Assembly: GCF_013201625.1 (NCBI RefSeq)
Contig: NZ_CP053839.1
Location: forward strand, 558,001-622,000
From: Aliarcobacter lanthieri
GTDB lineage: Bacteria; Campylobacterota; Campylobacteria; Campylobacterales; Arcobacteraceae
Length of the DNA: 64,000 nucleotides
Direction: 5' to 3'
Positions 18,790-27,536 of the stretch are shown one piece after another. A program made the position numbers and the translations under genes. The first letter of the stretch is position 1, and each line of letters opens with the position of its first letter. The notes beneath the pieces are model-generated. The model had not been told where the DNA came from. It saw nothing but the letters and a program-made list of their open reading frames with translations, and did not search any database.

Positions 18790-18795
18790 TATAAT
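18790..18795 (+). promoter_or_regulatory. Candidate -10 box for the zinc/manganese ABC operon
   Basis: TATAAT lies just after the palindromic element and about 85 bases upstream of the ATPase gene start, on the correct strand. It is the only good -10 match in the gap; no -35 box is visible. Confidence 0.4.
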
Positions 18796-18849
18796 ATTTT
18801 TACAATCTTTTAAATAAAAATAGTAAATTTAATCCACATTTTGATACCA

Positions 18850-18866
18850 TTGCAACAAAGTTGCAA
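18850..18866. promoter_or_regulatory. Perfect dyad TTGCAAC-AAA-GTTGCAA, candidate metalloregulator site
   Basis: A 7-bp perfect inverted repeat with a 3-base centre sits just before the ribosome binding site of the zinc-type ABC operon. A repressor bound here could block transcription or translation. I cannot match it to a known Zur or Fur consensus with certainty. Confidence 0.45.
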
Positions 18867-18879
18867 ATAAAGGTTGCTC

Positions 18880-19620
18880 GTGAATTTAATAAATATAAAA
18901 AATCTTTTTTTTAAATATCAGAAAACAGATGTATTGGAAAATGTAAATTTAACAATAAAAAATGATGATTTTTTAGCTATCATTGGACCAAATGGTGGTG
19001 GAAAATCAACTTTACTAAAGCTTATTTTGGGGCTTTTACCTATTCAAAATGGAACAATAGAAAAAAATATAAAAAATAGTGAAGTAGGTTATGTACCTCA
19101 AAATACTAATTTAAATATAGATTTTCCTATTACAGCTTTAGAAGTTGTTTTAATGGGACATATAAGTTCAAAAAAGAAATTATTTGGTTATTCAAAAGAT
19201 GAAATATTTTGTGCTTTAGATTCTTTAGAAAAAGTTGGAATGAAAGATTTTGCAAATAAAAAAATAGGTGATTTAAGTGGAGGGCAAAGGCAAAGAGTTT
19301 TTATTGCTAGAGCTTTATGTTCTAACCCAAGAATAATGCTTTTAGATGAGCCTACAGCAAGTATTGATGTAAAAGGACAGCAAGAAATATATGAACTTTT
19401 GAGAAAATTAAATGAAAATATTTGTATAGTTGTTGTAAGTCATGATTTATCTATACTTTTAAATTATGCAAAAAATGTAGCTCATGTAAATAGAAGTTTA
19501 GTTTTCCATAGTTTAGACCAAGTACAAAAAAATGTTACTTTAACAGATGATCATCTTTGTGAGGTTGAACTTCTTTCAGCTTTAGGTAAAACACAAATTT
19601 GTTGTAATCATACACATTAA
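18880..19620 (+). CDS. Zinc/manganese-type ABC transporter ATP-binding protein (ZnuC-like)
   Basis: This ATPase has Walker A GPNGGGKSTL, signature LSGGQRQRVFIARAL and Walker B IMLLDEPTAS, as in ZnuC/MntB proteins that drive uptake of Zn or Mn. The C-terminus ends in ICCNHTH, a likely metal-binding tail. The frame is open from a TTG at 18874, but that codon touches the AAAGG site, whereas GTG at 18880 is six bases away, so I take GTG. The permease gene follows after 13 bases. No substrate-binding protein is encoded next to it. Confidence 0.88.
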   Translation: MNLINIKNLFFKYQKTDVLENVNLTIKNDDFLAIIGPNGGGKSTLLKLILGLLPIQNGTIEKNIKNSEVGYVPQNTNLNIDFPITALEVVLMGHISSKKKLFGYSKDEIFCALDSLEKVGMKDFANKKIGDLSGGQRQRVFIARALCSNPRIMLLDEPTASIDVKGQQEIYELLRKLNENICIVVVSHDLSILLNYAKNVAHVNRSLVFHSLDQVQKNVTLTDDHLCEVELLSALGKTQICCNHTH

Positions 19621-19633
19621 AAGGCAGAATATT

Positions 19634-20434
19634 ATGTTAGAAATTTTACAATATGATTTTATACAAAATGCCATTATATCTGGAGTTTTGATTTCTATAG
19701 CTGCTGGTATTATTGGAACTTTAGTTGTGGTAAATAAAATTACATTTTTAACTGGAGGAATAGCACATAGTGCTTATGGAGGAATTGGAATAGCGATATT
19801 TTTGGGAATTCCAGTTTTATTTGGAGCAACAATATTTGCTGTAATTACTGCAATTTTAATAGCTATTATAACTTTGAAAAATAGAAGTAGAATAGATGCA
19901 ATTATTGGTATGATGTGGGCTAGTGGGATGGCAATAGGGATTATTTTTGTAGATTTAACTCCTGGATATAATGTAGATTTGATGAGCTACTTATTTGGTT
20001 CAATTATTGCTGTTTCTAGTGAAGATATAGTATATATGAGTTTATTAGATATTTTTATTATAGCAATAGTGATATTTTTTTATAAAGAAATTCTAGCTGT
20101 ATCTTATGATAGTGAATTCGCAACTTTACGTGGTATAAATGTAAAATTCTTTTATACTTTAATACTAATTTTATCAGCATTATGTGTAGTTGCAGCTATT
20201 AAAGCAGTAGGGTTGATATTAGTAATAGCTCTTTTAACAATTCCTACATATTTAGCAGAAGCTTTTGCTTCAAAATTATCTAGTATGATGATAATTAGTG
20301 CAATTTTAGCTACAATGTTCACATTACTTGGGCTTATGGTTTCATATTTTTATAATATAAGTTCAGGAGCAAGTATAATTATGGTTGCAGTTGTTGCTTT
20401 AGGAATTGTAAAGCTAATCAAATATAAAAAATAA
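19634..20434 (+). CDS. Zinc/manganese-type ABC transporter permease (ZnuB-like)
   Basis: This 266-residue integral membrane protein has about eight hydrophobic segments and is of the ABC-3 permease family. Conserved stretches are GIIGTLVVVNKITFLTGG near 26-43 with AHSAYGGIGIAIFLG, and VVAAIKAVGLILVIALLTIP near 180-200. With the upstream ATPase it should form the inner-membrane part of a divalent metal importer. The metal is not certain. Confidence 0.9.
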   Translation: MLEILQYDFIQNAIISGVLISIAAGIIGTLVVVNKITFLTGGIAHSAYGGIGIAIFLGIPVLFGATIFAVITAILIAIITLKNRSRIDAIIGMMWASGMAIGIIFVDLTPGYNVDLMSYLFGSIIAVSSEDIVYMSLLDIFIIAIVIFFYKEILAVSYDSEFATLRGINVKFFYTLILILSALCVVAAIKAVGLILVIALLTIPTYLAEAFASKLSSMMIISAILATMFTLLGLMVSYFYNISSGASIIMVAVVALGIVKLIKYKK

Positions 20435-20457
20435 GAGAAAGAGACGGAAAAACCAAA

Positions 20458-21282
20458 ATGAATAAAAAAATAGAAGTTGGGAAAATAAATACCCTAAAAA
20501 TTTATAGAGCAAGTGAACCAGGACTTTATCTAAGAAGTTTAGATGAAGAAGAAGTTTTATTGCCAAATGCTTATGTAAAAAAAGAGATGCTAATTGATAG
20601 TTTACTAGATGTATTTATATATACAGATAGTGAAGATAGACTTGTTGCTACAACTTTAAAACCTTATGCTTATGTAAATGAGTTTGCTTATTTACAAGTT
20701 GTTGATACTACAAAGTTTGGTGCTTTTGTTGATATCGGTTTACCAAAAGATCTTTTAATTCCAAAAAATAAACAAAAAAGTACTTTTATAAAAGGTACTT
20801 ATAAAGTACTTCAAATTCAATTAGATAAGCGTACAAATAGACTTTGTGGTTCTGAAAAGTTTGAATTAAATAAAGAGATAAAAGATTTAAAGAAAAATGA
20901 TGAGGTTGATATCTTATTATATTCAAAAACTCCACTTGGATTTAAAGTTATTGTAAATAATCTCTATGAAGGTATGATTTTTCACTCAGAAGTTTTTGAA
21001 AATGTAAATATTGGTGATAAAAAAAGAGCTTATATCAAAAATGTAAGAGATGATAATAAACTAGATATTAGTTTACAAAAAATAGGACAAAAAGTTGATA
21101 CAGATAAAGTTCTAGATATTTTAAAAGCAAATGGTGGAAGTATTAATTTTACATATAAAAGTGAAGCTAATGATATAAAAGATATTTTTTCTATGAGTAA
21201 AAAGGCTTTTAAAGCAACATTAACAAAGTTAATAGATAGTAAAAAGATTATTTTAGAAGATAATTGTATTAAATTAAAGTAA
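20458..21282 (+). CDS. CvfB-family S1 RNA-binding protein
   Basis: This 274-residue protein matches the CvfB/YitL layout: tandem S1-like OB folds followed by a C-terminal winged helix. S1 features are seen in EFAYLQVVDTTKFGAFVDIG at about residues 72-91 and again around GMIFHSEVFENVNIGD. The winged-helix end contains FSMSKKAFKATLTKLIDSKK. CvfB in Staphylococcus affects virulence gene expression through RNA binding; the role here is not known. It starts 24 bases after the permease gene. Confidence 0.85.
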   Translation: MNKKIEVGKINTLKIYRASEPGLYLRSLDEEEVLLPNAYVKKEMLIDSLLDVFIYTDSEDRLVATTLKPYAYVNEFAYLQVVDTTKFGAFVDIGLPKDLLIPKNKQKSTFIKGTYKVLQIQLDKRTNRLCGSEKFELNKEIKDLKKNDEVDILLYSKTPLGFKVIVNNLYEGMIFHSEVFENVNIGDKKRAYIKNVRDDNKLDISLQKIGQKVDTDKVLDILKANGGSINFTYKSEANDIKDIFSMSKKAFKATLTKLIDSKKIILEDNCIKLK

Positions 21283-21366
21283 TAAAAAAATATTGATTTG
21301 GAATAAGAGTTTTTTTATCCTATTTTAATATAATTACATATGAATAAATTATATAAAGGATTTTAA

Positions 21367-21906
21367 ATGGCAACAGTAAAATTTAAAGGTGAATTAGAAG
21401 TAAGTTTAAATGGAACAGAATTAAATGTTGGAGATATTGCTCCTGTTGTAAATGGTGTTGGAGCTGATTTAAGTGATATTCAAATTGGTGGACAACGTGG
21501 AATTGCACAAATTATTGTAGCTGTTCCATCTTTAGATACTGGTGTTTGTGCTACTGAAGCTAGAAGATTTAATGAAGAAGCTTCAAAAATAGACAATGCA
21601 GAGGTTATAATAGTATCTATGGATTTACCATTTGCTATGAAAAGATTTTGTACTACAGAAGGTATAGAAAATTTAAAAGTTGCATCTGATTTTAGAGCAA
21701 AAGCTTTTGCTAAATCTTATGGTGTTTTACAAGCAAATGGACCTTTATCAGGACTAACTGCAAGAGCAATATTTATAGTAAATCCTTCTGGAAAAATAAC
21801 TTATAAAGAAATAGTTCCTGAAATAACTCAAGAACCAAATTATGATGCAGTTTTAGCAGCTGCAAAAGATGCTACATCAACTTCTTGTTGTGGAAGTTGT
21901 CACTAA
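21367..21906 (+). CDS. tpx: Thiol peroxidase, atypical 2-Cys peroxiredoxin, with Cys-rich tail
   Basis: Tpx reduces hydrogen peroxide and alkyl hydroperoxides using thioredoxin. The peroxidatic cysteine is in VPSLDTGVCATE (about residues 52-63) and the resolving cysteine in RFCTTEGIENL near 93-103, the normal spacing. The typical family length is about 165. This protein has 179 residues, because the C-terminus is extended and ends in SCCGSCH, three extra cysteines and a histidine. A perfect terminator follows. The core call is secure; the tail is unusual. Confidence 0.94.
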   Translation: MATVKFKGELEVSLNGTELNVGDIAPVVNGVGADLSDIQIGGQRGIAQIIVAVPSLDTGVCATEARRFNEEASKIDNAEVIIVSMDLPFAMKRFCTTEGIENLKVASDFRAKAFAKSYGVLQANGPLSGLTARAIFIVNPSGKITYKEIVPEITQEPNYDAVLAAAKDATSTSCCGSCH

Positions 21907-21915
21907 ATAATGTTT

Positions 21916-21942
21916 TATAGGTTAGAAATTTTCTAACCTATA
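21916..21942 (+). terminator. Terminator-like hairpin after tpx
   Basis: TATAGGTTAGAA (21916-21927) and TTCTAACCTATA (21931-21942) form a perfect 12-bp stem with a 3-base loop, 10 bases past the tpx stop. The downstream tract is AT-rich rather than a pure T-run. Confidence 0.7.
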
Positions 21943-22029
21943 ATTTATAAAAATATTTCGATTTATCTATAATTAATCTAAAAAGAGTAACATATTTCAT
22001 AAAATAATTTTATTTTAAAGGAGTGAATT

Positions 22030-22755
22030 ATGTTCAAAAATCTACTTAAAATTTTATTCTTATCATTTTTTAGTTTTCAAATATCAAATGCCTCTTTAGT
22101 AGAAGATGGTTATTTAGAACTTGAAAAAGGAAATGTTTTAGAAGCTGCAAATATATTCCAAAAAGCTTGTGAAAAAGGTGCATTCGCTGGTTGTTATAAT
22201 TTAGGATTAATGTATTATAAAGGTGAGTATATAGCTAAAAATTATGAAAAAGCTTTAGATCTTTTTACAAAAGCTTGTGAAGAGGGACATCAAAGTGCTT
22301 GTTATAATTTAGCTTATATGTATGAAAAAGGGCAAGGTGTACAAAGTGATAGCTTTAAAGCAGTTGATTTATATATAAAAACTTGTAAAAATGGTTTGAG
22401 CTTTTCTTGTTATAACTTAGCAATGATGTATGATAAAGGAGCTGGTGTAGAACAAGATAATTTTAGAGCAGTTGAATTCTTAACAAAAGCTTGCGAATTA
22501 AATAATCCTAAAGCTTGCTATAATTTAGCATTAAAATATAATAATGCAAATGGAGTGGAGCAATCACCATTAACAGCAATTAATTTATATCAAAAATCTT
22601 GTGATTTAGGATATTCAAATGCTTGTTATAATTTAGGTGTTATGTATATTGATGGTAAATTTTTAACTCAAAATAAGAATAAAGCAAAACAATATTTTAA
22701 ACAAGCTTGTGAAATGAAACTAGATATTGCTTGCAAAGAGTTAAATAAACTTTAA
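22030..22755 (+). CDS. Secreted cysteine-rich Sel1-repeat protein (Hcp-like)
   Basis: This 241-residue protein has a Sec signal peptide (about residues 1-22) followed by five to six Sel1 repeats of 36 residues. Each carries a cysteine pair, as in KACEKGAFAGCYNLGLMYYKG. This matches the Helicobacter cysteine-rich proteins (HcpA type), in which each repeat is closed by a disulphide. Hcp proteins are periplasmic or secreted; a penicillin-binding activity has been reported for some members. The function here is unproven. It is a single-gene unit. Confidence 0.88.
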   Translation: MFKNLLKILFLSFFSFQISNASLVEDGYLELEKGNVLEAANIFQKACEKGAFAGCYNLGLMYYKGEYIAKNYEKALDLFTKACEEGHQSACYNLAYMYEKGQGVQSDSFKAVDLYIKTCKNGLSFSCYNLAMMYDKGAGVEQDNFRAVEFLTKACELNNPKACYNLALKYNNANGVEQSPLTAINLYQKSCDLGYSNACYNLGVMYIDGKFLTQNKNKAKQYFKQACEMKLDIACKELNKL

Positions 22756-22829
22756 TATCTTATTTAAAGTCAATAAGAATTATATAAAAAATCGATAAAA
22801 TCTTCTAAATTCAATATTTAGGAGATTTT

Positions 22830-24056
22830 ATGAATTCTTGGTATAAAAAATTTTCTTCCCAACCACATCAGCCATTTTTTACAAGTGGAATAGTTTTTTT
22901 CATACTCTTTATTGCCTTGTTTGCTTTTTCTTATTCAAATATAGTAAATTTAGATAGTTCACTTTTGACTTATCATGCATATAGTTTAATATTTGTTGTT
23001 TTTATACAGTTCTTTTTAGGATTTTTATTTGTAGTTTTTCCAAAGTTTCTAATGCAAAGTGAGATATCTACAACTGAATATATGAACCAATTTTTTATAT
23101 ATTTATTTGCTAGTTTAGGTATATTTTTATCTTTAATTTTTTACTCAAAAATAACTTTTCTTTTTCAAATTATACTTTTATTTGGTCAAATTATGAGTTT
23201 TAGAACACTTTATTCTATTCATAAAAAAAGTATAATGAAAGATAAAAATGATACAAAATGGGTTCTTATTTCTTTTCTAGCAGGTATTATCTTTCATTTT
23301 TTATTTATAGTTTCAAATTTAGATTTTCCAAATTCTTTTATAGTTTCAAGGCTATCAATAAATGCTGGCTTTTATCTTTTTTTATTTATGATTGTTTTTA
23401 CAATATCTCAAAGAATGATCCCTTTTTTTACAAGAGTAATGGTTCCAAATTATATTATAAATAAAAGCAACAAACTTTTAGATATATTATTTTTACTTCT
23501 TATTTTAAAAGTTATATTACTATCTTTTGATAATTCAAAATTAAATCTAATTTCAGATATACCTATTTTTATATTTTTAGTGAGAGAATTATTTATATGG
23601 AAATTACCGACTTTTAAAGTCCCAGCTATTGTTTGGATTTTACATTTAGGATTATATTGGATTCTAATTGCATTTTTTATATCAATTATTGAAGGAATTT
23701 TCGCTTTTATTAACCCAAATTTTTTCTTTGAAAAAATTGTTATTCATACAATTGCTATAGGATATTTTGTTACAGTTTTAGTTGGTTTTGGAACAAGAGT
23801 TGTTTTAGGACACTCTGGAAGAAAAATAGAGACAAAGCTTTTTGCTATTTCAATTTTTATTGTAGTTCAAATTTTAACTTTTATTAGAATCTTTGCATCA
23901 GTAAGTTTGAATTTTGGTTTAAACTATATCTTTCTTATAGAGTTGAGTGCAATATTATTGATAAGTACCCTGATAATATGGTCTTTTAAATACATTACTA
24001 TTTTAGTTGAAAATGAAAAAAAAGTAGAAAAAATTCAGAAATGGAAATCTAATTAA
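22830..24056 (+). CDS. nnrS: NnrS-family haem-copper membrane protein
   Basis: This 408-residue integral membrane protein has about 12 hydrophobic segments. The N-terminal HQPFFTSGIVFF, RMIPFFTRVMVPN near residue 195 and HTIAIGYFVTVLVGFGTRVVLGHSGR near 310-335, with its histidines, are typical of NnrS. NnrS proteins protect against nitric-oxide stress in denitrifiers by limiting formation of damaging iron-nitrosyl complexes. No nitrite or NO reductase gene adjoins it. A probable small RNA follows. Confidence 0.9.
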   Translation: MNSWYKKFSSQPHQPFFTSGIVFFILFIALFAFSYSNIVNLDSSLLTYHAYSLIFVVFIQFFLGFLFVVFPKFLMQSEISTTEYMNQFFIYLFASLGIFLSLIFYSKITFLFQIILLFGQIMSFRTLYSIHKKSIMKDKNDTKWVLISFLAGIIFHFLFIVSNLDFPNSFIVSRLSINAGFYLFLFMIVFTISQRMIPFFTRVMVPNYIINKSNKLLDILFLLLILKVILLSFDNSKLNLISDIPIFIFLVRELFIWKLPTFKVPAIVWILHLGLYWILIAFFISIIEGIFAFINPNFFFEKIVIHTIAIGYFVTVLVGFGTRVVLGHSGRKIETKLFAISIFIVVQILTFIRIFASVSLNFGLNYIFLIELSAILLISTLIIWSFKYITILVENEKKVEKIQKWKSN

Positions 24057-24078
24057 TTTTCGATTAATCTTTTTTATG

Positions 24079-24084
24079 TATAAT
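24079..24084 (+). promoter_or_regulatory. -10 box of the probable small RNA
   Basis: A consensus TATAAT sits 6 bases before the predicted RNA start and 23 bases after the nnrS stop. The transcript would begin at the base of a 12-bp stem. Confidence 0.55.
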
Positions 24085-24089
24085 TTCGG

Positions 24090-24213
24090 TATAAGTTAAG
24101 TTTAACATAGCTTAATTTATACGAGTATTTTTAAGATAAGTTTCTTAAATAGATAATTTTTTTATGTTTCCTTGTGTAGAAAAGGTCGCTTCCCCTAGGC
24201 GACCTTTTTTTTT
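24090..24213 (+). ncRNA. Probable small RNA of about 120 nt with C-rich terminator loop
   Basis: This 240-base gap has no gene but has a complete small-RNA layout. There is a -10 box, then GTATAAGTTAAG (24089-24100) pairing with CTTAATTTATAC (24111-24122) with one G-U, then an AT-rich linker, then a strong terminator. The terminator stem GGTCGC/GCGACC (24184-24189 / 24199-24204) is extended by AAA/TTT. Its loop is TTCCCCTAG and a run of nine T follows. No frame longer than a few codons is present. It does not look like 6S, SRP, tmRNA or RNase P RNA. The alternative is a long 3' UTR of nnrS. Confidence 0.6.
24181..24213 (+). terminator. Strong Rho-independent terminator
   Basis: AAAGGTCGC and GCGACCTTT form a 9-bp stem around TTCCCCTAG, followed by a T-run ending at 24213. 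It is the most GC-rich hairpin noticed in the window and would end either the small RNA or the nnrS message. Confidence 0.88.
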
Positions 24214-24296
24214 GCCTTTTTCAATCTTTCTTAAAGCTTTTATGATACTATTCCAAAATGATTTTACTTTATACAATAATTAAATAAGCCTACAAA

Positions 24297-26339
24297 ATGC
24301 CTTTATCAAACTTAAACCAAGAACAACTCTTAGCAGCAACTTGTAAAAGCGGATATAATCTAATAATTGCTAGTGCAGGAACAGGAAAAACTTCTACTAT
24401 TGTTGGAAGAATATCTTATTTGCTAAATTCTGGGATTAATCCAAATGAAATTTTACTTCTGACTTTTACAAATAAAGCAGCACAAGAGATGGTTTCAAGA
24501 GTTTCTAAAATATTTGGAAATGATATAGCAAAAAAGATTACTGCTGGTACTTTTCACTCTGTTTCATATAAACTTTTAAAAGAGCTTAACTTAAATATAT
24601 CACTAAAACAACCAAATGAATTAAAAACTTTGTTTAAATCTTTATATGAAAAAAGAGTTTTTATGGATAGAAGTGATGAAGCATCACCTTATGATGGTGG
24701 GTATTTATATGATATGTATTCTTTATATTTAAATTCTCATAATAATGAAGATTTTGCTACTTGGATAATAGAAAAAAGCCCAGCACATGAAATATATACT
24801 TTAATATATGAAGATGTTATTGATGAATTTAATATATTAAAAAAAGAGTATGGATATGTTAATTTTGATGATTTACTAACAACTATGCTTGAAGTTTTGG
24901 GTACAGAAAGTTTTGAATTTAAAGAAATTTTAGTAGATGAATATCAAGATACAAATCCTTTGCAAGGAAGATTACTAGATTCTTTTAAACCAAAATCATT
25001 ATTTTGTGTAGGAGATTATGATCAAAGTATTTATGCTTTTAATGGTTCAGATATTGGGATTATTTCAACATTCTCAAAAAGATATAAAGATTCAAATGTC
25101 TTTACTTTAAGAAAGAATTATCGTTCAACTAAACCTATTTTAGATTTAGCAACAAAAGTTATAGAGTTTAATGAAAGAGTTTATGAAAAGAAACTTGAAG
25201 TTGTAAGAAGTGAAAATATCTATCAACCAAAATTGTTAGCTTTTGATGAACTTTTTTCTCAATATGAGTATATTTCAAAGCTTATTTCGCAAACTGAAAC
25301 TCCACATAGTGAAATAGCTATTATTTATAGAAATAACTCTAGTGCAGATGGTATAGAAGCAAATTTAAGAGAATTCTCAATTCCAGCAAAAAGAAAAGGT
25401 GGTATGAGTTTTTTTGACTCTATTGAAGTAAAGTTTATTCTTGATATATTAGTATTACAAGTTTCAAATAATGATATGATGGCATTTATACATATAGTTG
25501 AACATGGAAAAGGTATAGGAAAAGCAGTTGCAAAAGATTTGTTTGATGCTTTAATTTCTTTAGGAAGTGGAAATATATTTCAAGGGCTTTTTACTCCAAA
25601 TTCATCTATTAATAATCCTTTTGATAATAAAAAAGTTAAAAATCAACAGTTAGGACTATTTGATGATTTTTTAGAATTAGGAAGTGTATCTAAATATAAA
25701 GATTGTAATTTTGAAGAGGCTTTTTTATCAAATCCTATTTTAAAACACCCAAAATTAAATGTTGATAGTGCAAAGTATCTATATGATTTATATTTACTTT
25801 TCAAACAATTAAGAAGAACACGAAATCCAGAAAGTTTAATAACTATGATAAGTTCTTCTATGGCTTATTCTAAAATAAAAGAGTTTTTATCAACAAAAAG
25901 AGCAACACAAAAAGATGGAACAATAAATGCAATACAAAAAACGAAAGCTTTAGCAAAAATAAATAGGAAAGCAATGCTTCTTAAAAATCTATCAAGAAAT
26001 TTTAGTGATTTATCAAAATTTATAAATTCTATGATTTTAGGTGGAAGTGAATTAAGTGAGGGAGAAGGTGTAAATCTTTTATCAATCCACGCAAGTAAAG
26101 GTTTAGAATTTAAAGAAGTTTATGTAATAGATTTGATGGATGGAAGATTTCCAAATAGAAAACTTATGAGTAAAGGTGGAAGTTTGGAAGAAGAAAGACG
26201 ACTTTTTTATGTTGCAGTTACAAGAGCAAAAGATATTTTATATCTATCTTATGCAAAATATGACAAAATAAAAAAATTGACATTTATTCCAAGTCCATTT
26301 TTAAGAGAGGCTGGATTAATTAAAGATGAAAGCTTATAA
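24297..26339 (+). CDS. UvrD/Rep-family ATP-dependent DNA helicase
   Basis: This superfamily 1A 3'-5' DNA helicase has 680 residues. Motif I is ASAGTGKTSTIVGRI near residue 26. Motif Ia is LTFTNKAAQEM, motif II VDEYQDTNPLQ near 212, motif III VGDYDQSIYAFNGSD, motif IV LRKNYRST, motif V SIHASKGLEFKEV and motif VI RRLFYVAVTRAKD. The overall arrangement matches Rep/PcrA/UvrD. I cannot tell which of these it replaces functionally. The ATG follows directly on an AT-rich region without a strong ribosome site. Confidence 0.93.
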   Translation: MPLSNLNQEQLLAATCKSGYNLIIASAGTGKTSTIVGRISYLLNSGINPNEILLLTFTNKAAQEMVSRVSKIFGNDIAKKITAGTFHSVSYKLLKELNLNISLKQPNELKTLFKSLYEKRVFMDRSDEASPYDGGYLYDMYSLYLNSHNNEDFATWIIEKSPAHEIYTLIYEDVIDEFNILKKEYGYVNFDDLLTTMLEVLGTESFEFKEILVDEYQDTNPLQGRLLDSFKPKSLFCVGDYDQSIYAFNGSDIGIISTFSKRYKDSNVFTLRKNYRSTKPILDLATKVIEFNERVYEKKLEVVRSENIYQPKLLAFDELFSQYEYISKLISQTETPHSEIAIIYRNNSSADGIEANLREFSIPAKRKGGMSFFDSIEVKFILDILVLQVSNNDMMAFIHIVEHGKGIGKAVAKDLFDALISLGSGNIFQGLFTPNSSINNPFDNKKVKNQQLGLFDDFLELGSVSKYKDCNFEEAFLSNPILKHPKLNVDSAKYLYDLYLLFKQLRRTRNPESLITMISSSMAYSKIKEFLSTKRATQKDGTINAIQKTKALAKINRKAMLLKNLSRNFSDLSKFINSMILGGSELSEGEGVNLLSIHASKGLEFKEVYVIDLMDGRFPNRKLMSKGGSLEEERRLFYVAVTRAKDILYLSYAKYDKIKKLTFIPSPFLREAGLIKDESL

Positions 26340-26364
26340 ATATTGATATTTTTTTAGGAAGAGT

Positions 26365-27531
26365 ATGGAAAAAATTATTTTAATTATTACGATATGTACC
26401 ATAATTATGGTGTCTCCACTTGTTTCAAAGATGATAAAAACACCAGTTGTTGTTGTTGAAATACTTTTAGGATTACTTTGTGGATATTTAGGGCTTATTT
26501 ATGGTGATGAGACTTTAAAGCTTGTGGCTAAATTTGGATTTGTTTATTTAATGTTCCTTGCTGGTTTAGAGATAAATTTTAAATTAGTAAAAGTCATAAA
26601 AGCAACTATGGCTGTAAATGTTATATTATACTTTATTCTTCTGTATACAATTTCAGGATTAGTTTGTTGGGTTTTTGATTTAGGATTAACTTATTTTGTA
26701 GCTTTACCTATTTTCTCTTTAGGTATGATTATGATGCTTATAAAAGAGTATGGTAAAGAAGAACCATGGTTAAATCTTGCTTTATCAATAGGAGTTGTTG
26801 GAGAAATAATAAGTATTTTAGCTCTTACACTATTTAGTGGTTGGACAGAATATGGATTTAGTACAAATTTCTTTATTTCTATACTTACAATTATTGGAGT
26901 AATTATAGCTACAATATTACTTTTAAGATTCTCATATATGACATTTTGGTGGTTTCCTGAAGTTAAAAAATATTTGATTCCTGATAATATTGACGACAAA
27001 CATGATCAAGATATAAGATTTTCTATTTCTTTACTTTTGATTTTAGTATCAATTATGTTGATATTAAAAATAGATGTTGTTTTAGGAGCATTTACTGCAG
27101 GTTTATTTTTTAAAATGTTTTTTCATCAAAAACAAGAACTTTTACATAAAATAGAATCTTTTGGTTATGGTTTTTTTGCTCCAATATTTTTTATATATAC
27201 AGGTTCAACTGTAAAACTAGATATGATAAATTTAGATATTTTAACTCATGCATTATTTATTATGTGTGCTATAGTAAGTATAAGATTTGTTAGTTCTTAT
27301 TTAGTATTTTTAAAATTTTTAAAACCTAAACAAACTGCTCTTTTTGCATTAAGTGATTCAATGCCTCTTACATTTATGGTTGCAATTGCAATGCTTTCGT
27401 ATAATTATGGTTTAATAAGTGAATCTGAATATTTCTCTTTTATTATTGCTAGTATGCTTGATGGATTACTTTTAATGGTAATAATAAGACAATTATATAA
27501 ACTCTTTAAATTAAATACTATCAAAAAATAA
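26365..27531 (+). CDS. Monovalent cation:proton antiporter, CPA2/Kef family, membrane domain only
   Basis: This 388-residue integral membrane protein has about 12 hydrophobic segments. VVVVEILLGLLCGYLGLIYG near the N-terminus and FLAGLEINFKLVK near 70-82 are typical of the NhaA-fold CPA2 family. There is no C-terminal TrkA-N nucleotide-binding domain, unlike KefB/KefC, so it probably exchanges Na+ or K+ for H+ without that regulation. An AGGAAGAG site precedes the ATG. A terminator-like hairpin follows. Confidence 0.88.
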   Translation: MEKIILIITICTIIMVSPLVSKMIKTPVVVVEILLGLLCGYLGLIYGDETLKLVAKFGFVYLMFLAGLEINFKLVKVIKATMAVNVILYFILLYTISGLVCWVFDLGLTYFVALPIFSLGMIMMLIKEYGKEEPWLNLALSIGVVGEIISILALTLFSGWTEYGFSTNFFISILTIIGVIIATILLLRFSYMTFWWFPEVKKYLIPDNIDDKHDQDIRFSISLLLILVSIMLILKIDVVLGAFTAGLFFKMFFHQKQELLHKIESFGYGFFAPIFFIYTGSTVKLDMINLDILTHALFIMCAIVSIRFVSSYLVFLKFLKPKQTALFALSDSMPLTFMVAIAMLSYNYGLISESEYFSFIIASMLDGLLLMVIIRQLYKLFKLNTIKK

Positions 27532-27536
27532 ACTCT

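Noticed and set aside
22030-22755. Beta-lactamase annotation for the Hcp-like Sel1 protein
   Set aside because: Hcp proteins are sometimes labelled beta-lactamases, but the sequence is Sel1 repeats only and has no serine or metal beta-lactamase motif.
24089-24213. 6S RNA, SRP RNA or tmRNA at the nnrS-helicase gap
   Set aside because: The transcript is too short for 6S or tmRNA, has no central bulge between long arms and lacks the conserved SRP tetraloop region, so only an unnamed small RNA or a 3' UTR is supported.
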